This document shows positions 32,523 to 36,672 of a stretch of DNA of 36,672 bases, one piece after another. The DNA is from Bacteroidota bacterium (GTDB taxonomy: Bacteria > Bacteroidota > Bacteroidia > Chitinophagales > Chitinophagaceae): contig VBAQ01000150.1 in assembly GCA_005883765.1 (NCBI GenBank), forward strand, positions 1 to 36,672, read 5' to 3'. Both the position numbers and the translations under genes were made by a program. The notes under the pieces are model-generated. The model searched no databases. It was not told the DNA's origin and worked only from the letters and a program-made list of their open reading frames with translations. Every line of letters starts with the position of its first letter. Position 1 is the first letter of the stretch.

Positions 32523-35051
32523 CTAGCCCTGTAATTGCATTTGCATTCTGCGAACACGCTCCTCGAGTTTCTCTGAAGAAAGATCCTCACGCATACTGTC
32601 CACTTTTATGGGAAAACAGAAAGGTGTCAATTGCTCTGGAAACCTGATAATGATTTTTGATTGCTGAATGCGATTGAGCATATCGCGCAGGCGGGCCTCT
32701 TCCATCTGCTGCGCAAACACTTCGCTGTATGCCTGTCGCAGCAGCAAATTTTCGGGCTCATACTCCGAAAAAACGTTGAACAATAAAGAAGCGGAAGATT
32801 GCAGGTGTCGTGCTTTTTTCTGCTCACCCGGATAACCCTGGAAAACCAAACCACCGATAACCGCAATATCCCGGAATTTTCTTTTCGCCATTTCAGTAGC
32901 ATTCACGCTGCGCTGAATATCCTGGAAAAGATCTTCAGTCGAAAATAGATCATAAGCATTCGTATCGTCTACGGGGATTGGTCTGTCACTCAAAAGCTCA
33001 AAGCCATAATCATTCATGGCAAAGGAAAAGGTGATTGGCATGATCCGGCTAATGCGATACGCGAGAATCGCAGCCATGGCCTCATGTACCAGCCTGCCTT
33101 CAAAAGGGTAAACAAACAAATGAAACCCATCATCCGTTTCAATTTGCTCCACCAGCAATTCATTTGCTCTGGGCACATGCGATATTTTTTCCTGTAACTC
33201 AAAGAGCGGTTGAAGAACTTGCAGCTCAATATCTATCCCGTGAGACGTGAAACGTGAAACGTGAGAACTTTCACTTTTCACCCTATTCAAAGTCTCTCTC
33301 AATTTTTTTCCCAGGTTAGCACTTAGGGGCATCCTTCCTCCCTGCCAACTCGGTACGAGCGATTTCTTTGCGTTCGATTTTCTTGCCAGCACCGTCATAT
33401 CCTTGATCATGATGAATTCCAGCCGGCGACCTGCCAGGGTAAAAACATCCCCCGGCTCCAGTCGTGAAACAAACCATTCTTCGATCATCCCGATATACCC
33501 GCCACTGACAAACTTTACCCTCAACATCGCTTCGCTCACAATAGTACCGATCTGTAGCCGATGCCGCATTGCAATGCGACGATTTTTTATTCTATAGATC
33601 CCATTTTCGATCTCGATCTTTTTAAATTCATCATATTGCTGCAGGGCTGTTCCGCCGATAGTAATGTGTGCAAGAATATTCTGCCACTCATCCCTGGTCA
33701 TTTCGCGAAAACAATATGCTGACTTCACTTCCTCAAAAATTTCATCGGGCCTAAATCCTTCAGAAATCGCCAATGTGCAGAGATATTGAACCAAAACATC
33801 AAAACACAACAGCATAGGGTCGCGGCTTTCAATAAAATTTTCTTCTACAGCATTCTTCAATGCTGCGGCTTCAACCAGTTCCAGCGAATGCGTAGGCAAA
33901 AAATAGATTTTGCTGATCGCATCGGGGCTGTGGCCACTTCGTCCTGCCCGCTGTAAGAACCGTGCAACACCTTTTGGCGAACCTACCTGTATCACCGTTT
34001 CTACCGGCCGAAAATCAACTCCAAGATCAAGACTTGCCGTACACACTACTGCTTTTAATTTTTCTGCATGCAATGCCTCCTCCACCCAAATTCTTAGTTC
34101 GTGCTCAATGCTTCCGTGATGGAGGGCAATCGCGCCCGCCAGTTCTGGTGCCCGGCTCAACAAGGTTTGATACCAGATCTCACTCATGCCCCTTGTGTTG
34201 ATAAAGATGAGGGTGGTTTTACTGTTATTGATAATGGGAATTACTTTATCGATCAACTTAATTCCGAGATGACCAGCCCATGGAAATTTTTCTATCTCAT
34301 CCGGAAAAATAGATTCGATCTCAACTTTCTTTTGCAATTCCGCTTTGACAATGATGCCTTTCGCCTTTTCCTCTTTGAAATCTAAAACAGACAAGAGAAC
34401 TTCTTTCGCCTGCTCCAGGTTTCCTATTGTTGCACTAATTCCCCACACTTGTGTCCTGCGATTCACCATTGACTCCCGATCGCTATCGGGATGACAATTC
34501 ACAACTCTTGAAATCGCGAGCTCAACCTGCACGCCTCTTTTACTGCCCAACAGTTCATGCCACTCATCAACGGCAATTATTTTAAGCGTTTTGAAAAACT
34601 CGGGGTAATTTTTCTGCCCAAGCAAGAGATGTAAACTTTCAGGAGTGATGATAAGGACCTCGGGCATTTGTTTTGTCTGTCTCTGCCTTTCATTGATCTC
34701 AGTATCGCCGTTCCGGATGCCGATTTTCCAGCTCAGCCCCAATTCATTTATGACTTCGTCCATTGCCCGGCCAATATCTTTTGCCAATGCACGAAGAGGG
34801 GTGATCCAAAGAAGCTGCAAACCAACCTTTGATCTTTTTTTATAATCACCGGCATGCTGATTAATAAAATCAATTAATGCACCCAGGAAAACAGAAAATG
34901 TTTTCCCGCAACCCGTCGGCGCATTTACTAAACCACTTTCCCCATCGATGATATGTTGCCATGCCTCTTCCTGGAACCGGAAAGGGTAAAGACCCTTAGC
35001 GGTAAGCCAATCTCTGATCACTTTATATCCTGGCGACTGATAAACTTCCAT
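32523..35051 (-). CDS. Ligase-associated DEXH-box helicase (Lhr type)
   Basis: An 842-residue superfamily 2 DNA helicase. Helicase motif I is NAPTGCGKT (43-51), Ia PLRALA, motif II VDEWH (Asp162), motif III GISATIGN (204-211). The second RecA-like domain has TLIFINTRGMSEIWYQ, VVCTASLDLGVDF and QRAGRSGHSP. The C-terminal part is the Lhr winged-helix and DUF4011-like region (FHLFVYPFEGRLVHEAMAAI). Such helicases unwind 3'-tailed duplexes in a DNA repair pathway with PdeM. Oddities: residues about 184-201 and 591-604 are encoded by dispersed repeat DNA. I start at the ATG at 35051; the TTG at 35060 would add three residues. Confidence 0.93.
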   Translation of the reverse strand: MEVYQSPGYKVIRDWLTAKGLYPFRFQEEAWQHIIDGESGLVNAPTGCGKTFSVFLGALIDFINQHAGDYKKRSKVGLQLLWITPLRALAKDIGRAMDEVINELGLSWKIGIRNGDTEINERQRQTKQMPEVLIITPESLHLLLGQKNYPEFFKTLKIIAVDEWHELLGSKRGVQVELAISRVVNCHPDSDRESMVNRRTQVWGISATIGNLEQAKEVLLSVLDFKEEKAKGIIVKAELQKKVEIESIFPDEIEKFPWAGHLGIKLIDKVIPIINNSKTTLIFINTRGMSEIWYQTLLSRAPELAGAIALHHGSIEHELRIWVEEALHAEKLKAVVCTASLDLGVDFRPVETVIQVGSPKGVARFLQRAGRSGHSPDAISKIYFLPTHSLELVEAAALKNAVEENFIESRDPMLLCFDVLVQYLCTLAISEGFRPDEIFEEVKSAYCFREMTRDEWQNILAHITIGGTALQQYDEFKKIEIENGIYRIKNRRIAMRHRLQIGTIVSEAMLRVKFVSGGYIGMIEEWFVSRLEPGDVFTLAGRRLEFIMIKDMTVLARKSNAKKSLVPSWQGGRMPLSANLGKKLRETLNRVKSESSHVSRFTSHGIDIELQVLQPLFELQEKISHVPRANELLVEQIETDDGFHLFVYPFEGRLVHEAMAAILAYRISRIMPITFSFAMNDYGFELLSDRPIPVDDTNAYDLFSTEDLFQDIQRSVNATEMAKRKFRDIAVIGGLVFQGYPGEQKKARHLQSSASLLFNVFSEYEPENLLLRQAYSEVFAQQMEEARLRDMLNRIQQSKIIIRFPEQLTPFCFPIKVDSMREDLSSEKLEERVRRMQMQLQG
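33240..33281 (+). repeat. Heptanucleotide repeat inside the helicase gene
   Basis: Six 7-base words on the plus strand: GTGAGAC, GTGAAAC, GTGAAAC, GTGAGAA, CTTTCAC, TTTTCAC. They are 42 bases, so exactly 14 codons of the minus-strand helicase gene (residues 591-604), and the frame stays open. The same kind of repeat is intergenic elsewhere in this window. Confidence 0.7.
34461..34499 (-). repeat. Copy of the 28247 repeat unit within the helicase gene
   Basis: The minus strand carries AATTGTC, then the palindrome TCCCGATAGCGATCGGGA (one base from perfect) and CAATGGTGAAT. It matches 28247-28285 in about 36 of 40 columns. It encodes the segment NCHPDSDRESMVN, where related helicases normally have a short loop before the strand leading to motif III. 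Confidence 0.7.
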
Positions 35052-35191
35052 GAAAAACAATTTAAAGAAGGATGTAACAACTAAAAAATTTATTTACCGA
35101 AAACAATTTGTTTGCCCACCCGCCATTGTTACTCGTTGCACTCATAAAAACTTTAGGTTTGCTCACACGATTTTTAATTAACCTTGATAAC

Positions 35192-36418
35192 ATGAGTAAA
35201 AAACTATTTTACACCATCCTGTTTTTAGCTTCATCTTTCTGCTATGTGCAAGGACAAATGTTTTTTTCTACAAAAGGAAAATACATCACCGGTCCTGACG
35301 GCAAACCGTTTCAAATAAAAGGAACCAACCTGGGCAACTGGCTTGTGCCGGAGGGATATATGTTCCTGTTTGCAGATGCCAATTCTCCGCGACTCATCAA
35401 TCAAACTCTCACCGAGTTGGTAGGTCCCGAACAAACAAAAACTTTCTGGAAAAAATACCTGGATACATACATTACCGACGAAGATATTCGCTATCTCAAA
35501 TCAATCGGCGTGAATTCAATTCGTGTGCCCTTCAACTACAGGCTATTCACCAATGAAAATTATATGGGTGATAATGATTCAACCCGCGGCTTCAAATATT
35601 TTGACCGCCTGATTGGCTGGTGCAAAAAAGACAGATTGTATGTGATACTTGACATGCATTGTGCACCGGGAGGACAGACGGGTGATAATATCGATGATGG
35701 GTTTGGATATCCTTTTTTATTTGAGAGTGCACAATGCATAAGGCAATGTTCCAACATCTGGAAGCGCATTGCGGCTCATTACAAAAACGAAAGCATCATC
35801 ATTGGCTATGATCTGCTTAATGAGCCCATTGCTCATTATTTCAATAAAGAACAACTAAATCCCTTACTGGAACCTGTTTACAAACAGATCACCAAAGCCA
35901 TTCGCGAAGTGGACAAGAATCATATTCTTTTTTTAGGAGGTGCTCAGTGGGATTCTAACTTCCAGCCGTTTGGTCAACCCTTCGATGCAAAACTTGCTTA
36001 TACTTTTCATAAATACTGGACGGCTCCCACCAGGTCAGTGATACAGGATTATATCGATTTTAGTGACAAATACAATACTCCAATCTATTGCGGTGAGACG
36101 GGAGAAAATAACGATGCCTGGGTGGAAACATTCAGGAAGATGCTGGATTCAAATTTTATCGGGTGGCATTTCTGGCCGTACAAAAAACCCAACAACCCTA
36201 GAGGGATCGTTACATTCAATAAACCCGCTTACTATGATTCCGTAATTGCCTATGCAAACACGCCGAAGAAAAATTTCGAAGACATCAGGAAACATCAACC
36301 AGCCGATAAACTAGAAATACTAAAGGCATTAGATGGATTTCTTGAGAACTGCCAGTTCAAAAACTGTACGCAGAACATGGGGTATATTAAAGCGCTTGGC
36401 TTTGTTCCAAAAAATTAA
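35192..36418 (+). CDS. Secreted GH5-like glycoside hydrolase (cellulase family)
   Basis: A 408-residue exported enzyme, from the ATG at 35192. A signal peptide (residues 1-22, ending CYVQGQ) precedes a (beta/alpha)8 glycosidase domain. KGTNLGNWLVPEG (43-55) and SIRVPFNYR (109-117) are typical of family 5. The acid/base is Glu211 in YDLLNEP, and the nucleophile is Glu302 in IYCGETGEN. His155 in VILDMHCAPGG and His273 in TFHKYW are also conserved. Family 5 enzymes act on beta-1,4- or beta-1,3-glucans or mannans; the preference here is not evident. Its start faces the helicase gene, with about 140 bases between them. A longer upstream reading frame lacks a credible signal peptide. Confidence 0.9.
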   Translation: MSKKLFYTILFLASSFCYVQGQMFFSTKGKYITGPDGKPFQIKGTNLGNWLVPEGYMFLFADANSPRLINQTLTELVGPEQTKTFWKKYLDTYITDEDIRYLKSIGVNSIRVPFNYRLFTNENYMGDNDSTRGFKYFDRLIGWCKKDRLYVILDMHCAPGGQTGDNIDDGFGYPFLFESAQCIRQCSNIWKRIAAHYKNESIIIGYDLLNEPIAHYFNKEQLNPLLEPVYKQITKAIREVDKNHILFLGGAQWDSNFQPFGQPFDAKLAYTFHKYWTAPTRSVIQDYIDFSDKYNTPIYCGETGENNDAWVETFRKMLDSNFIGWHFWPYKKPNNPRGIVTFNKPAYYDSVIAYANTPKKNFEDIRKHQPADKLEILKALDGFLENCQFKNCTQNMGYIKALGFVPKN

Positions 36419-36453
36419 ATGGTGTCAGGCGAACTGGAGCTCACTTTATAGAA

Positions 36454-36580
36454 CAACCTTATTACCTTATCAAAAGTCAAGATGATATTCGAATACCGCT
36501 TTTCTTCCCACCCTGAAAATGGAGAATAAGGTAATAAGGTTGAAAAATTTTTTAACAATTTCCTACTAAGGTAATAAGGT
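36454..36580. repeat. Repeated TAAGGTAATAAGGT words downstream of the GH5 gene
   Basis: A 17-base sequence, CAACCTTATTACCTTAT, at 36454-36470 is exactly inverted at 36526-36542. A third, 14-base copy on the plus strand lies at 36567-36580, exactly 40 bases after the second. Each copy itself contains two AAGGT words separated by AAT. A shorter inverted pair (TACTAAGGT at 36564, ACCTTAGTA at 36637) lies nearby. The purpose is unknown; no gene is visible in 36419-36672. Confidence 0.7.
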
Positions 36581-36672
36581 CTGCATCCTCTCCTCTACTG
36601 AGAAAAAACAAAAACCTTTGCGAAAATATCGTGGGACCTTAGTAATGGGACTTACCATAGAAAATACCTTAG

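Noticed and set aside
1-36672. tRNA and rRNA genes
   Set aside because: I looked through the gaps between genes and found no cloverleaf-like sequence or conserved rRNA stretch.

Overview
The window is chromosomal DNA of a member of the Bacteroidota, most likely a Chitinophagaceae-like organism (family level is inference). Reasons: Bacteroidota-type promoters (TAnnTTTG) with weak Shine-Dalgarno signals, a Bacteroidota-type omega subunit, and families largely confined to this phylum (PorD/DUF4835, DUF4296, DUF5916, GIN-domain lipoprotein). No rRNA, tRNA, CRISPR array, complete insertion sequence or prophage is visible. Most of the content is conserved housekeeping genes.

Layout. 1-2340 (+): the tail of an unknown gene, an AT-rich multi-pass membrane protein, a DesK/NarL-type sensor kinase and its LuxR-type response regulator. 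2349-6353 (-): coaBC, porD-like, a DUF4296 lipoprotein and the two subunits of a 3-oxoacid CoA-transferase, probably one transcript. 6523-7651 (-): bamD and rpoZ, overlapping, closed by a strong terminator. 7885-9534 (-): an OmpA-like outer-membrane protein with its own promoter and terminator. 9735-13181 (+): a polyprenyl diphosphate synthase, recJ and a methyltransferase. 13224-14291 (-): a membrane fatty acid desaturase. 14768-15910 (+): the rpsF-rpsR-rplI operon, whose leader can fold into two hairpins, followed by a glycine-rich RRM protein (16175-16564). 16925-22375 (-) and 22769-25087 (+): a thioester-containing alpha-2-macroglobulin lipoprotein and PBP1C, a known functional pair, here divergent. 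25149-28204 (-): a membrane transglutaminase-like protein, a GIN-domain lipoprotein, a small membrane protein and surE. 28387-29136 (+): an XRE/S24 repressor with a large dyad just upstream. 29225-31666 (+): a DUF5916 outer-membrane protein. 31667-35051 (-): pdeM and the ligase-associated DEXH helicase. 35192-36418 (+): a secreted GH5 glycosidase. The last 250 bases hold repeated TAAGGTAATAAGGT words.

Much of the window serves the cell envelope: BamD assembles outer-membrane proteins, OmpA, DUF5916 and PorD-like proteins act in the periplasm or outer membrane, and PBP1C and alpha-2-macroglobulin repair and guard the wall. RecJ, the DEXH helicase and PdeM belong to DNA repair.

I found no convincing new multi-gene system. 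The most unusual signals are: (i) short tandem repeats with a strict 7-base period, and an 18-bp palindrome, that recur between genes and also lie in frame inside the helicase gene; (ii) a long dyad upstream of the XRE/S24 gene; (iii) a probable 5' remnant of a diacylglycerol-kinase-family gene; (iv) a candidate S6:S18 leader; (v) a small membrane protein fused by operon context to a sensor kinase that has almost no sensor of its own.
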